A stretch of DNA of 64,000 nucleotides, taken from Adiantum capillus-veneris (lineage: Eukaryota > Streptophyta > Polypodiopsida > Polypodiales > Pteridaceae). Below the pieces are notes generated by a model. The model made no database searches. It was not told where the DNA came from and saw only the letters and a list, made by a program, of their open reading frames with translations. A program made the translations under genes and the position numbers. The DNA is taken from positions 155,841,092 through 155,905,091 of the forward strand of contig CM043943.1 in assembly GCA_014529385.2 (NCBI GenBank), written 5' to 3'. Shown here piece after piece: positions 1 to 10,117 of the stretch; position 1 is the first letter of the stretch, and each line of letters begins with the position of its first letter.

Positions 1-99
1 ACCTTCATGAAATCTTTATCTCGACTCACTCTTCAAATCAAGCGCAACCATCGACACAAATAGGTGTTTCTTGTCCATTAGCATTGCCCCTTATCTTTT

Positions 100-1085
100 T
101 TGCATCTATGATTGTCTGCTTTGATTGTGATTGGTAGGATAATATCCAGCACATTTGCTTAGTAACAAACATTTAATTCAATGTAATTTTTTGTCATAAT
201 CACTTGTCTAGGTTTAAAAATCAACCAGTCCGACTAAGCTAGTTTGACTAAGTTAGGTGTTAGAGATCTTCTCTTAATACCATGGGGAATGCCTTCCTAA
301 TAATCAATGGTTACTTGGGTTCTTAATCCGATTTAGGCAGCATTGTGTGAAATATACTAGGGCTTTCTGGTGGGCTTGATCCTATTGACCTTTAGCTTAA
401 GTATTATAAAGGGAGTTTACTAGTGTGATGAGCCTAGGGAGGTGTATCAGTGTTATATGACCCCCCAAAGTTACAAAATTAAAATGCTAAAAAAAAACAA
501 ACAAAAAACCAAAGTGCCACAATGTAAAATCTTAAGCTGGAAGAGAAATCTCAGCTTGATTTGGTACTTCACTCACATGTATTGCCTATGGTACTAGAGC
601 CCTAGAGGTTCCCAGTGTGGGCGCTTTTCCTTGAAAAGCAAAAAACCCAAGGCATACAAAATAAGCACACACATCAAAATTGAATCACTGTGAAAAGACT
701 TTGGGGGGTCAAAGAAAAGGTAATCAGTCAGGCGATGATTTCATGAGAAATTCCTTTTATCGTAGCTTAACTACAAGGTCCTCTAGGTATAGCCTCTAGT
801 CAACCCTCAAACATGAAATACTTGGCTCTCGCGATTAAACAACTTAATTAACCAGAGAAAATTAAGAACCCATGGTATTAATAGTCGATCTCTAGTGCCT
901 TTCGACCGTTAAGACTTGTTTAATTTTTTACCTTTACATCTGTTTATGCATTTGATTACATTGCAATTTAATGCTTATTGCTGACAAATTGTTTAAAATT
1001 CTGTTACCAATCAATTGTCTGCCTAAAATTTCATATGCTTTTTAATCGCTTATGAGAATGCAATTACTGTGCAATGTTGTTTGAT
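100..1085. repeat. Long imperfect inverted repeat (foldback structure)
   Basis: The left arm (about 110-440) is approximately the reverse complement of the right arm (about 720-1075). Matched blocks include AATACCATGGG-like sequence near 278-290 against 868-880. A stretch near 390-425 pairs with about 735-790, and a GATTGGTA block near 129 pairs with about 1000. The spacer, about 440-720, has no recognisable gene. This could be a foldback or MITE-like element, or two head-to-head copies of an older repeat. Arms were aligned by eye and carry many mismatches, so limits are approximate. Confidence 0.5.
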
Positions 1086-1098
1086 TTTGCAGTGACTA

Positions 1099-1199
1099 AT
1101 GAAGGCTAAGGACATTCATCTCAAATGCTCTTCCACCTCGACCTACGAGCTTCAACTCAATAGCTTCCGAGGACGGAATCTACATCAGGAAGGGGGGCA
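1099..1199 (+). pseudogene. C-terminal tail of a Ty3/gypsy pol plus polypurine tract
   Basis: The reading frame carries NSFRGRNLHQEGGHVNP, a tail that many plant Ty3/gypsy polyproteins show just before the 3' LTR. The DNA has the CGAGGACG box (about 1169-1178) and then a polypurine tract, GGAAGGGGGG, ending next to the LTR. No upstream integrase or RT is recognisable, so only the last hundred bases of internal sequence survive. The ATG at 1099 is not a real start. The call rests on position and motif order and agrees with the adjacent LTR. Confidence 0.55.
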
Positions 1200-1420
1200 T
1201 GTTAACCCTCACGGCTCACGGACACCCTATCACCTACGAGACGGACGTTGTAACCTACGGTGGACATTGTATTATTTATTTGGTAGAGTCAGGTACCGGG
1301 CTTGTCAGTCCAATAGGAAAAGGGTAAGAGTGATCACCGATGAGAGGCGCACTCTAACTGGGACATTCAAGGGATTAGTTGGCTAAGCATGGGCGCCCAA
1401 GTGTGAATGGGGTGAGCTCA

Positions 1421-1428
1421 TATAAAAG
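1421..1428 (+). promoter_or_regulatory. TATA box of the LTR promoter
   Basis: TATAAAAG lies about 220 bp into the LTR, the usual place for an LTR core promoter. Transcription would start roughly 30 bp downstream and run rightward. No functional evidence is available from sequence. Confidence 0.5.
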
Positions 1429-1523
1429 CCAACTAAACCTAAAATTCACTCATTCTCTCATTTGTGCAATAGAAGAGTGCTCTTGCTCCATCTCCATCTC
1501 CATCTTCTTCTTCTTCACCTCCT

Positions 1524-1537
1524 TGTGTGTGTGTGTA

Positions 1538-1571
<34 letters not shown>
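1524..1571. repeat. Compound (GT)n(GA)n microsatellite
   Basis: About 14 GT units, interrupted by one AT, run directly into about 9 GA units inside the LTR. It creates spurious open frames on both strands. Confidence 0.9.
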
Positions 1572-1573
<2 letters not shown>

Positions 1574-1810
1574 TGCGATCGAGCATTGCGGTGGCATGAT
1601 GGCGGTGAAGCGGTTGAGCGCGATGTAGCGACGTCTCCTTCTTCTTCGCGGCGAGGAATCCTCCACGGCAAGAGCATAGAGCGGTGAGTGACACACCATT
1701 GCCCTCTTTTGAGCTTACTAGTTAAGCTAGTTGTGTGCTTGGAGCCGTCTATGACTTGCACACAGTGTTAGGCATGTCCCTTGCTTCGACAGTGCGGCAA
1801 GGAGCGCACA

Positions 1811-2411
1811 GTAATCAAGCTATACATGGGTTTTGCAATTATAGTGTACATGTAAATGAACCGTCTATAATATCCATAATGTCCCATGAAGGCTTGAACC
1901 CCCTTGACTGTTGTTGGTCTAGGCAAATCAGCAATAACATGAATTTTATCCATATCAGTAGCTACGCCATTTTTAGACACTATATGTCCAAGAATTTTTC
2001 CTTGTCTACCCATGAATGTGCACTTTTCAGGATTTAAGCAAATCCTATAAAGTCTACATTTTTCAAATACCCTTTTTTTTTTAGGTGTTCAAAATTATCA
2101 GGCCGGATTGATGAATGTACGCATAGATCATCAAACTTCCAAGAATTTCCAAAGATATTCTTTAAAAGCATGGCTCACCCATCTTTGAAAGGTGACAGGA
2201 GCATTAGTTAACCCAAAAGGCAAAACCCATAGGCAAAAATACCCCATTCTGTTGAAAAAGTTGTTTTATGCTGATCTTTTGGGTCAACCAAAAGTTGATT
2301 GTATCCCAAAAAGCCATCTAAGAAGCTTTAAGCTTCTTTACCTGCAACTCTTTCTAAAACATGCTCAGTGATTAGAAGAGGAAAGTTGTCTCTAATGGTA
2401 GCTGCATTCAC
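1811..2411 (-). pseudogene. RT palm/thumb and start of RNase H (giant gypsy copy 1)
   Basis: Minus-strand translation gives, in pieces, a GYNQL block, the EWGIFAYG and FGLTNAP stretches of the Ty3/gypsy RT, and then the HGYYRRFI connection region (ORF 1768-2013). Compared with copy 2 at 54.5 kb, four bases are missing where YMDD should be encoded (near 2130), so the catalytic motif is destroyed. Several other frameshifts are visible. The fragment ends at 1811, where a foreign LTR begins. Confidence 0.75.
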
Positions 2412-2971
2412 TTTCTTGAGGTTGACACACACTCGTAATTTTCCATTTTTCTTAGATACTACCACAATTGGAGACACCCAATCTGTATGTTCAATTTCAT
2501 AGATGAATTCGGCTTCCTTTAGTTTTTCAATCTCTTCTTTGATCTTTATGGTAAATGTTTCATTATATGTGTATGGTCTTTGTCTACTTGGTTTTGCATC
2601 ATCTCTCATGGGTATGGTATGTTGAAAGATTTTTGGATCAACACCCTTGAGATCCATGTAAGACCAAGCGAAGATATCTCGGTATTCTTTTTTTCTTGAG
2701 GTTGACACACACTCGTAATTTTCCATTTTTCTTGGGTACTACCACAATTGGAGACACCCAATCTGTATGTTCAATTTCATAGATGAATTCGGCTTCCTTT
2801 AGTTTTTCAAACTCTTCTTTGATCTTTATGGTAAATGTTTCATTATATGTGTATGGTCTTTGTCTACTTGGTTTTGCATCATCTCTCATGGGTATGGTAT
2901 GTTGAAAGATTTTTGGATCAACACCCTTGAGATCCTTGTAAGATCAAGCGAAGATATCTCGGTATTCTTTT
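2412..2971. repeat. 280-bp tandem duplication inside RT
   Basis: Bases 2412-2691 are repeated almost perfectly at 2692-2971, with an exact 280-bp offset and only a few substitutions visible. The unit covers the N-terminal RT segment with SPIVVV.KKNGKLRVCVNLKK. Because 280 is not a multiple of three, the duplication also shifts the reading frame. Confidence 0.9.
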
Positions 2972-3300
2972 AGTAATCTTATCAAAAGCTCTTCTTCTTC
3001 TTCTTCTGTTAGGTCATTTGCAATGTAGGCTGGCTTAAGCTCTATTCCTGGTTCATCCAAATCTATCTTTTTTGTGTTTTCAGGCCCTTCGTAGGACTCC
3101 CTATTTTCGTAGTTCTCTAACAGGTTGTTTGACTATGATTTTTCGATCTTGGAGAGTATACTTTTTATAATGGGATGGAACACTTATTACATCTTTACCA
3201 TCCTCTTCTGTGGTTTCCATTTCAATTGTATATATCTCCTTTAGAGATTTTTTCAACTCTTGATACTTCTTTTTCCGCTAGGCGCGTGTCGTGGTTGACT
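2412..3300 (-). pseudogene. N-terminal RT domain, partly duplicated (giant gypsy copy 1)
   Basis: Both duplicate copies encode the first RT block of Ty3/gypsy: a proline and basic run (RQRPYTYNETF), an IKEEIEKLKEAEFIYEIEHTDWVSP segment and the KKNGKLRVCVNLKK motif. The bases from 2971 to 3300 on the same strand are the acidic region leading into RT. The segment is broken by the tandem duplication and by stops. The translations are clearly RT, and the gene is not functional. Confidence 0.75.
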
Positions 3301-3426
3301 CCTTGTCTTGTTTTTTTGGTTTTGCTTATCCTTCCTTGTTTCTCTTGATGTTTTCAATATTTCTAGGTTTTTATTTGATGGATATTTGCCAGTGATTTTG
3401 TCCTTGACACAATCATGTGCATCTAT

Positions 3427-4102
3427 CTACATCAGGAACTGTGTTCTACTAGAGACTGATGGCATAGGTCTAGCTTTTACATTTTTGGTGTCTCCTTTTT
3501 GTCTATACCATTTTTGTCTTCTCAGTTTTTGGTTAGGAAAGTCAAAGAACTTTTCCTTCCCATCTTTCATGAGTAGCTTAGCTCTCACATGTTCTTTTTC
3601 TGACCCCGAATCTTTTGAGGTAGCTGAGTGTTCTTCTAATTCATCTGTTGCATCGTAGTAGAGGTCTGAAAAGACTTGTTGAGCTTTCATCAAGTCCTTG
3701 GGTTCCTCAATTTCATCTTCAATGTAGAGGGTTGAAATCATTTCGATGGGAATTATATCATAGCCGTCCTCATTCCAAAATTGAGTATGCATAGCGTATT
3801 CACACATACATCCATTGTTGCTAAAATTTGAGTCCACTTAAATGGCTCAAACAAAGCTCTTGAAAGGGTTCAGGTACAGAGGCTTCGTCTGTGCAATCCC
3901 TTTCTAACATATATTCTTCTCTTTTTAAGCTCCCATTTTCTAAATCTCCGCACATCCAAATAGGAGTGTTCTTGTTCAACCAAGATGGAAGCTTAGTTTC
4001 AGCCGAAGAGACTGAATTGAACTCTTGTATGGGCATTTTCATGACATCTCTATAAGTGTGATCTTTTAGATTAACCCTTGTTATAGATCCCACTTGTTTC
4101 AA
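3427..4102 (-). pseudogene. Linker between protease and RT (giant gypsy copy 1)
   Basis: Two minus-strand open segments (3821-4102 and 3427-3837) overlap slightly in different frames, which implies a frameshift. They are acidic and low in complexity, with no catalytic motif that I recognise. A region like this between PR and RT is common in large plant gypsy elements. It is placed here by position between a clear protease and a clear RT. Confidence 0.5.
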
Positions 4103-4129
4103 GTACAGATAATTGTTTCCCCAATCTTG

Positions 4130-4474
4130 GATAAGCAGTACCTATCGCATAAAAGGTCTTCCCAATATGATTTCATAATTGAGTTCTTTCCCAAAGTCTA
4201 CTATGGCAAAAGTGTGTTGATATTAAATCCCACAGGAATTAACTATCACTTTTCCAAGCAGTCCTAAGGGTCTTTCAATATGTCCATCAGCTAATTGCAA
4301 TTTCATTCGAGTTTGTCTAATGGTTGGCTGTCCCCAGGATTCCCATACTGTTTTCGTGGCTATGGCTATGCCTGCCCCACTATCCAGTATTGCCACGGTT
4401 TCTATGTCATTATATTTCATTAGAAGGGTGGTGTTTCCTTCTTCCCCTACGTAATATTCTCCAACTTTGGTCAT
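4130..4474 (-). pseudogene. Retropepsin-type aspartic protease (giant gypsy copy 1)
   Basis: The segment contains ETVAILDSGAGIAIA, matching the retropepsin D-S/T-G-A active site, a middle block with ADGHIERPLG, and after a stop the C-terminal EIILGRPFM signature (near 4140-4170). This polyprotein-processing protease sits between the zinc-knuckle region and the linker to RT, as usual in Ty3/gypsy. The active-site Asp is present, but a stop near 4223 splits the domain. Compare the second PR-like domain after the integrase in copy 2. Confidence 0.75.
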
Positions 4475-4678
4475 TGGAACATATCAAATCTCTTTGTTGT
4501 CCATTTTGTTTTTCAATTTTTCCAAATTTTTTGCGACTAGCCACGTTATTCCCACCTTCTCTAGGGTTTTTTGTAGATCATTCCATAAATATGGTCTGAG
4601 TTTTAATAGTTCTCCCAAAGTAGGACTGCATTGGAAGGGTGTAGACATGATTGAATAAATGTTGTCTACTTCTAGGGT

Positions 4679-5851
4679 CTATTCTTCTCTTTTTAATTGA
4701 GTGGTCTTATACACTACGGGATCATCTTCGTTATCTCCCAAGTAAGAGGGTAAAGTTTTCAAGGTCAATGGTTTAGACATTCCTGAAGCTTCAGATCCGC
4801 AATCCCCATACAAGGATTGTACATCCCTGTCCATATCAGGAGGTAGATTGTCTAACCAAACTTCCTCTATAGGAGCTGACTTTAGAGTTAGGCTCCCATC
4901 ATTGATCTCTCTAACTTTTTCCCATAAGTGTCCTGGCCAATCTTCCTCTATGAATGGAATTCCGTCTAAGGCATCTTCGTTGTCCGGCACTATAAGTTCT
5001 GGCTCTTTTGGTTCAATGAGGGGTTCTACCACCACTTCGGATTTTTCTTGATTGTCTCTTACCACAAGCTCTTCTGGTTTTGCCATACTTTCAAGCTTGG
5101 GTTTTTGTTTTTCCAGCATTTCTTGCGTGATTCTTACCAAATTTTGATAAGCTTCAAGCTTAGATGCTTCCATGTCTGGAGAAGGATAGTTTTTCCATTT
5201 GTTTTCCATGTTTTGGCATGCTTTAAGTCCTGCTTGGTAGGCTTCCAAGGCTGCATTAATAGGCTCAAAAATTTTGTCAACCAAAATTGATCCTCCAGAT
5301 TTCACGGTTGTTTCTTTGATTTCACTTCCAGTTTCTTTCACCTTTTCTTGGAATAGTTGTTTTGCTTTCTCCTCGATTTCAGCCTTTTGTTTCTGTTTTG
5401 TCATCTCATACCTTTTGCTTCTACTTCTTTTGGTCTTTTGAGAGGCAATTTTTGTATTCTCCAAATCATCAAAGGAGTTATGTTTCTTTTTCTTAGCCTG
5501 TGCTCTAGTGATTACCTTGATTGGAACAATCGGTTCACACTCGGATGAGCTACTAGGTATCACTTGGACTACGCTTACTACTGTTTTGCCCTTGTTTAAA
5601 GCATTTTTAGGACAATCTTCCAAGAAGTGCCCTCCCTTTTTGCAGCATTGTATGCAATAAGCTTCAATTGGCTTGAGGTTCTTGTCAGGCTGTGGGCATT
5701 CATTTTTCCAATGATCATCTGCACCATAGTTATGATAGTTTCTCATTCTTGGCTTAATCATGGGTCTTATCATAGGAGGTCTAACACCTTGATTAGCCAC
5801 ATAATACATTGGTGCAAGGTCTGGTGGAGCATAAGTCACAGGTTCTTCCAT
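4679..5851 (-). CDS. Gag/nucleocapsid C-terminal region with zinc knuckle, 390 codons open
   Basis: The longest open frame of this copy begins MEEPVTYAPPDLAP and holds a knuckle-like CIQCCKKGGHFLEDC at about residues 66-80. A long lysine- and glutamate-rich, probably coiled-coil part follows (about 120-290), then an acidic tail. It lies downstream of gag and upstream of the protease, so it is the nucleocapsid and spacer part of a Gag-Pol precursor. The first methionine is probably internal, because the gag frame above ends only about 20 bases away. No stops interrupt it, unlike its neighbours. Confidence 0.65.
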   Translation of the reverse strand: MEEPVTYAPPDLAPMYYVANQGVRPPMIRPMIKPRMRNYHNYGADDHWKNECPQPDKNLKPIEAYCIQCCKKGGHFLEDCPKNALNKGKTVVSVVQVIPSSSSECEPIVPIKVITRAQAKKKKHNSFDDLENTKIASQKTKRSRSKRYEMTKQKQKAEIEEKAKQLFQEKVKETGSEIKETTVKSGGSILVDKIFEPINAALEAYQAGLKACQNMENKWKNYPSPDMEASKLEAYQNLVRITQEMLEKQKPKLESMAKPEELVVRDNQEKSEVVVEPLIEPKEPELIVPDNEDALDGIPFIEEDWPGHLWEKVREINDGSLTLKSAPIEEVWLDNLPPDMDRDVQSLYGDCGSEASGMSKPLTLKTLPSYLGDNEDDPVVYKTTQLKREE

Positions 5852-5872
5852 TGGTGGTGGATGTGCATTATA

Positions 5873-6793
5873 CTAATCTCCTTCTACCATTATTTTAGAT
5901 GGACTAGGCTCAGCATAGGGTGTAACAGGCACTAGTGCTTGTTCATCTATGACTCCCTCTAAATGCATGTACTTTACAGGAACTGCATTATGTCCTGGAT
6001 ACGGAGGTTGTTGACCCAACACGGGTTGAGGTCTTTCCATACCCATCGGTGTATTTTGAGCTGGTGCCATGTTAGGCTGATATCTGTACATGGGTTGTCC
6101 TTGTGGGCTCATGGGCACGTACTGAACATTCCCATCATACTTTGGTCGGTAGTAGCATTCATTGGTCTCATGGTTGGTCCCTTTACCCTCGATTGCACAC
6201 CATTTTTGCGTTGTAATTGGTTGTTTCTGTTGAGGTATCCCTTGCCCTCGTCCTCTCATAGGTGCTTTTTGAATGTTATTTATCATGTCATCATCCTTTT
6301 GCGCATGTCTTCTATGGCTGAAAGTGGTGCTGCATTTGTTGAAAATATCACAATTGTATCCTAAGTCAATAGCATCTAACACCCACTCTTCTAGGGTAGT
6401 ATGCTTCTTGCTATAGAGTATAGCATGAAGCTCTTTGTTTAGCAATCCCTCTAGAAACAATGATACTAATTGTTCTTTTGCAGGTATCTCTAGCCCTGGG
6501 CATCTGGAAACGTATTGTTTCATTCGAGTTTCACAATCCCTAACAGACTCACCATGTTTCTGTTTAAAGCCGTACATTTGAGCTACCGTATTGTGTTTGA
6601 TCCCCGTTTTGGAACAAGCAGCTACAAATCCTTGAGCTAATGTGTTCAAGTCCATGGTTGACCTTGGTGGAATGTTTTGGAACCATGTTAATGCTTTTCC
6701 TTCTAATGTCATTCCAAACCCCTCGAATTGAGTATGGAAATTAAACATTAGGAGAAAGTTGGACTCAATTTTGGGCCCTGTAAGAAACGCCAA
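5873..6793 (-). CDS. Gag capsid domain (Retrotrans_gag type), truncated at its N-terminal side by an insertion
   Basis: The frame of about 306 codons carries the plant gag capsid signature: MTLEGKALTWFQNIPP, a VRDCETRMKQYV stretch, and LVSLFLEGLLNKELHAIL. A proline- and glutamine-rich part follows, containing a knuckle-like WCAI...TNHETNEC. It forms the particle shell of the element. The N-terminal portion of the capsid lies on the far side of the inserted element: YDHLANFKQVL is encoded near 7570-7605 and joins HTQFEGFG here. The start codon given lies inside the insertion and is not the true start. Confidence 0.75.
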   Translation of the reverse strand: MAFLTGPKIESNFLLMFNFHTQFEGFGMTLEGKALTWFQNIPPRSTMDLNTLAQGFVAACSKTGIKHNTVAQMYGFKQKHGESVRDCETRMKQYVSRCPGLEIPAKEQLVSLFLEGLLNKELHAILYSKKHTTLEEWVLDAIDLGYNCDIFNKCSTTFSHRRHAQKDDDMINNIQKAPMRGRGQGIPQQKQPITTQKWCAIEGKGTNHETNECYYRPKYDGNVQYVPMSPQGQPMYRYQPNMAPAQNTPMGMERPQPVLGQQPPYPGHNAVPVKYMHLEGVIDEQALVPVTPYAEPSPSKIMVEGD

Positions 6794-7558
6794 CTTGGCA
6801 TAGAGAGAGGTAATCTTGGAAAATATGAAAGTAGTTTTTCAGAATTCTATTTTTCATAGTACATACGTAAAAGTTTGCTCGATCACTTGAATGTATGCTC
6901 GTACATAATGCTTTTTGAGAGCCCAACTTAAGTGTGCACAAAAATATATGTTCATGAATCTTAATGAGTGATGTGATGTACAATGAGATAAAACACATCA
7001 AAGAAGTTTTCAAAATACAAAAAGAATACCATGAATGCATCCGAAACGTCAAAAAACCTTAGGATAGCACTTTGAAATGCTGAAATCCAACGTCTCTAGC
7101 TCAAGATAGGGCATTTTAAGCCTCCGGGCCTCATGAGGTCAGAACCAAGCGAGTAGAGGCCCCTGAGGGGTCTCTATTCGCTTGGTTCTAACTTCTTCTT
7201 AGTATTTAATAGTACCTATATATCAATCGTTATCCAGTACGATCCATTCAAATTCAAATTGCAAGTAGCTCATGAAAAGGTGATTGATGTGTGTGTGAGT
7301 TGCACACGTACAAGTACCAAATTTTATAGGATAGCAATAGCGCATCAAAAAAAGGCATTTGGCGCTTGTGCAAGATGTCACTATCAAGCGCCTTCTTTTT
7401 CTAGTGATAGGGATAATTTCACCCAAAAGGTTTTCATGGACATATTCAAAAATAAGAACAAAGGCTTTTTCAACGTAACGTTAGCCTTCTTCCTATTGGC
7501 TAAGGAGCATTCTCTCACTAGAGCTAAAAGGCCCAAAAATGAGTCCAACTTTCTCCTA
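6740..7558. mobile_element. TIR-flanked insertion (MITE or small DNA transposon) inside gag
   Basis: The ends are inverted repeats of about 30 bp: ATTAGGAGAAAGTTGGACTC begins near 6749 and its reverse complement ends near 7558. They share the following TTTTGGGCC with one mismatch or indel. Gag sequence is interrupted exactly here. GTATG occurs on both sides (about 6732 and 7559-7563), a possible target duplication, but the left copy is separated from the TIR by about ten bases. No transposase is encoded. A near-perfect hairpin lies near the centre (about 7141-7190). Confidence 0.65.
7141..7190. repeat. Internal hairpin: AGAACCAAGCGA... arms
   Basis: AGAACCAAGCGA at the left is matched by TCGCTTGGTTCT at the right, with TAGAGGCCCC against GGGGTCTCTA between them and a three-base loop. 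It lies within the TIR-flanked insertion and may be an internal sub-repeat or an older nested MITE. Confidence 0.75.
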
Positions 7559-7569
7559 ATGTATGCGTT

Positions 7570-8495
7570 CTGCTCTTAGCACTTGCTTAAAGTTTGCCAG
7601 GTGGTCGTATGGATCCCCAGATCCACTGCATTTTCTGACCCATTTCTGAAAATCAGCTGGTCTGAAATGTCTATTTAGTTCAACTCTCGGTCTCCTGACA
7701 GTTGGTCCTGTTCTGATTCCTTCAAACCATTCTGTTAGAAATAGTGACTCATGTACCCTGGACTAGCTTTAGTGTCACCTGGTTTTATTTGTGATGAGGT
7801 GGTTTCTCGTTTCTTACCATTACTCTTAGAAGATATCTCACGGTGTTCATCTCTTGGAATAGTTTCTGGTCCTTGGCCCAATATCCAATCCCTTATTGAA
7901 TATCCTTGATATTTGGTTTGTTCTACCTCCTCATGAGTCATCATAACAAAGTTTTTGTTATAACAATCCCTAAACATGTAGGTTGGTAGATCTCCCGATC
8001 CCTTATCCTTTATCTTGAAGATATAGATGATCTTCATGGGCGTTAGTTGTCTTGATGTGGCATGCGAAGTCCACAGAAGATATTTTACATTTCTATCCTC
8101 CCAACAATAGACTCCAATCCTAGGATTATCAGTATTAAGTTGTTTCAAAGGCTTCAAATCAACTTAATCATATCCCTCAAATTCTAAGGTTGGTGGTCCT
8201 TCTTTTGCGGCCATATCTGGAATTTTGATATTTATTTCTAACCCCCATTTGTCTATCACGTCAGGGTTTTCGACTTGTAAATTCTGAGTACCATTTCTAT
8301 CTATGTACATTTTTCCTTGTTTGTTTGCCTTGATTTCTCTTCGAACTCAATACCATGGTCATCAATGCGAATAGCATACTCTTTGTTAGGATCCAGGTAA
8401 ACCTGAGCTCCATGGCGATTAGTCCTATAAAATGAAAGTATATGCTTATAGCGCATTGTCGTTCTGGTTTCTAAGTGAGTTGAATAAGAAGACAT
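7570..8495 (-). pseudogene. N-terminal Gag region and preceding ORF (giant gypsy copy 1)
   Basis: Open segments at 8301-8495 and 7735-8157 lie in different frames. They join with capsid sequence at about 7570-7735, which encodes GDPYDHLANFKQVL, the classic start of the plant gypsy capsid. The upstream part (for example EGYD, VYCWEDRNVKYLLWTSHAT, GYSIRDWILGQGP) has no motif I recognise. It may be an N-terminal matrix-like extension or an ORF1 as in other large gypsy elements. At least two frameshifts separate the pieces. Confidence 0.5.
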
Positions 8496-10117
8496 TTCGG
8501 ATGTTGAATCAAAAAAGTATCTGAGACTTCTTCGAGTATAGTGTGCAAAGAATTGCCTTGATTCACGCTCTCTTCAATGGATACTCTACTGGAGGTTTCT
8601 CCAAGTATGCCCTGATTTCCTAGTACACGACCAGATGTAAGGTTAGCTATTCTTTCACAAAGCCACTATAGTTTTTTCTAGCTATTATGATTGGTCTATG
8701 TGTATCATTTCAAACCGAGCTAACTTAGTCAACAGTCGAGATTTTTAGACTCAACTTTGGCACAAATCAAAGGATTAATCTGCAACCTGGAAACTGAGTG
8801 AACATGTACCAAATTAGATACGATTGAACCCAAAATTGCCCGGTGGCTTTGTATTATGCTGTTCTAACATTGTACGAGCTCAAAAGTCAAAAATGGTATC
8901 TCAGTAGTAAATAATCGCGATTATTTACTTTTGTCAATTTATTGCACTTTTTGGCTTGGTTTGCCAAGTATACAACGTGTTAAGGTCCTTAGACAAGTTT
9001 CAACAAGTTTGGACAAAATCTGTTCAAGTTTATCAATTGTTACGTGTCCGCAGACTCTGATTTCAAGAATCTATCTTAAGTCTCACTTTTGTGATCCAAA
9101 TTTCACCAAAATTGATTTGTGTGGTCTACTTGATATGCTTAACCTTGTGGTATACTCAAATATGTAAGATTGTCAATTTTTGAAGCAGAAGTAAATAAAT
9201 GCGATTATTTACTCAGGCTAATTTTTTGCAAGATTTTGTCCCAATCTTGACACAGATCAGTTAAGCACGTCAACTTAAGGTCTCTAGCCAAGTTTGAACA
9301 AGTTTGGACTATTACTGTCTGCAAAATGACTTTGCAAATTTGGTCACAATTTTCAATCCAATTTATCCAAATCTTATCAAATTTGGTTGTAGGCTTATTA
9401 CAACATGGTTAAACCAATGGTATGCTAACACTAGACTGGTAACCTAACAGGACATAAAAGTGTCCTTTCAGGGTTTTGGAAAAAATTTCCAAAACCATAG
9501 TAGATCCACTCATTTTGAAAAATCCTTTCATGAGCTTACAATTCAAGGACTACTACATATGGAAAAAATGAGAAACTTGTAAGATTTCTCATCCCTTGTT
9601 CACTACAAGCCTCCAAAGTTGATGGACCAATGCATTTTGCCCAAAACAGCAATTTCTTACGGTTGATTGCATATAAATAAGAGTGGGGATTTTTGTAGGA
9701 CATGAGATAAAATGCCCGGTTAACTTCAACGGGTTGGTGATCAAAACATATGGTTGCTTTTACCTCACTAAATTCTTTTTGGGCAAAAAAAATAGGTACA
9801 AAAATGTTGCATTTTTGCCATTGTACGGACCTATCATCAAAGTTTTTATAGTCACGCTAAATACAGATACTATATACATGTTTTCTTAGTTCCCTTTGGG
9901 CCTTTGGATTCAAAAGGAGCCATGGAGCATGTTAAAAGGATAATGGATCTCTTACTAAGTGGAACCTTGGGGGCAATGATAAAGTGCTAAATACAACAAA
10001 CATGAAAAAACTGGGTTTAGCATTATGAACTCTAGAAACCCATAGAAACTACTCAATATCTAGCTAGTTTGTACTTTATGATTAGATATGGTTACTACCT
10101 ACAAAATACACACAATT
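8496..10117 (-). other. Leader (5' UTR-like) of giant gypsy copy 1, proximal part
   Basis: This AT-rich non-coding stretch lies between gag and the inserted LTR element and continues at 14454-16115. It carries the perfect 24-bp palindrome at 8906-8929 (core TAAATAATCGCGATTATTTA) and a one-indel version at 9190-9213, 284 bp apart. The open frames seen here are short and unrelated to any family I know. Confidence 0.55.
8906..9213. repeat. Two palindromes 284 bp apart in the gypsy leader
   Basis: The 8906-8929 copy is a perfect 24-bp palindrome with core TAAATAATCGCGATTATTTA. The 9190-9213 copy reads AGTAAATAAATGCGATTATT and continues TACT. The spacing matches that of copies elsewhere in the window (285, 293 and 283 bp). 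Confidence 0.85.

Larger units (their letters stand above)
1200..1810 (+). mobile_element. 611-bp LTR of a Ty3/gypsy element (3' LTR of a truncated copy)
   Basis: It starts TGTTAACC directly after a polypurine tract and ends GCGCACA, the expected TG...CA ends. A TATA box, TATAAAAG, lies at 1421-1428, and the downstream part carries a GT/GA microsatellite (1524-1571). At 1811 the sequence switches abruptly to RT/RNase H sequence of another gypsy family, whose homologue at 54184 runs on without a break. This LTR therefore marks an insertion or recombination breakpoint that truncates the giant gypsy element. No second LTR or target duplication is visible. Confidence 0.65.

Noticed and set aside
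3308-3658. Hydrophobic ORF on the plus strand
   Set aside because: It is antisense to the protease-RT linker of the giant gypsy; no family resemblance.
7259-7579. 106-residue plus-strand ORF as a transposase of the TIR insertion
   Set aside because: No DDE-type motifs and too short; it crosses the TIR into gag, so it is chance.
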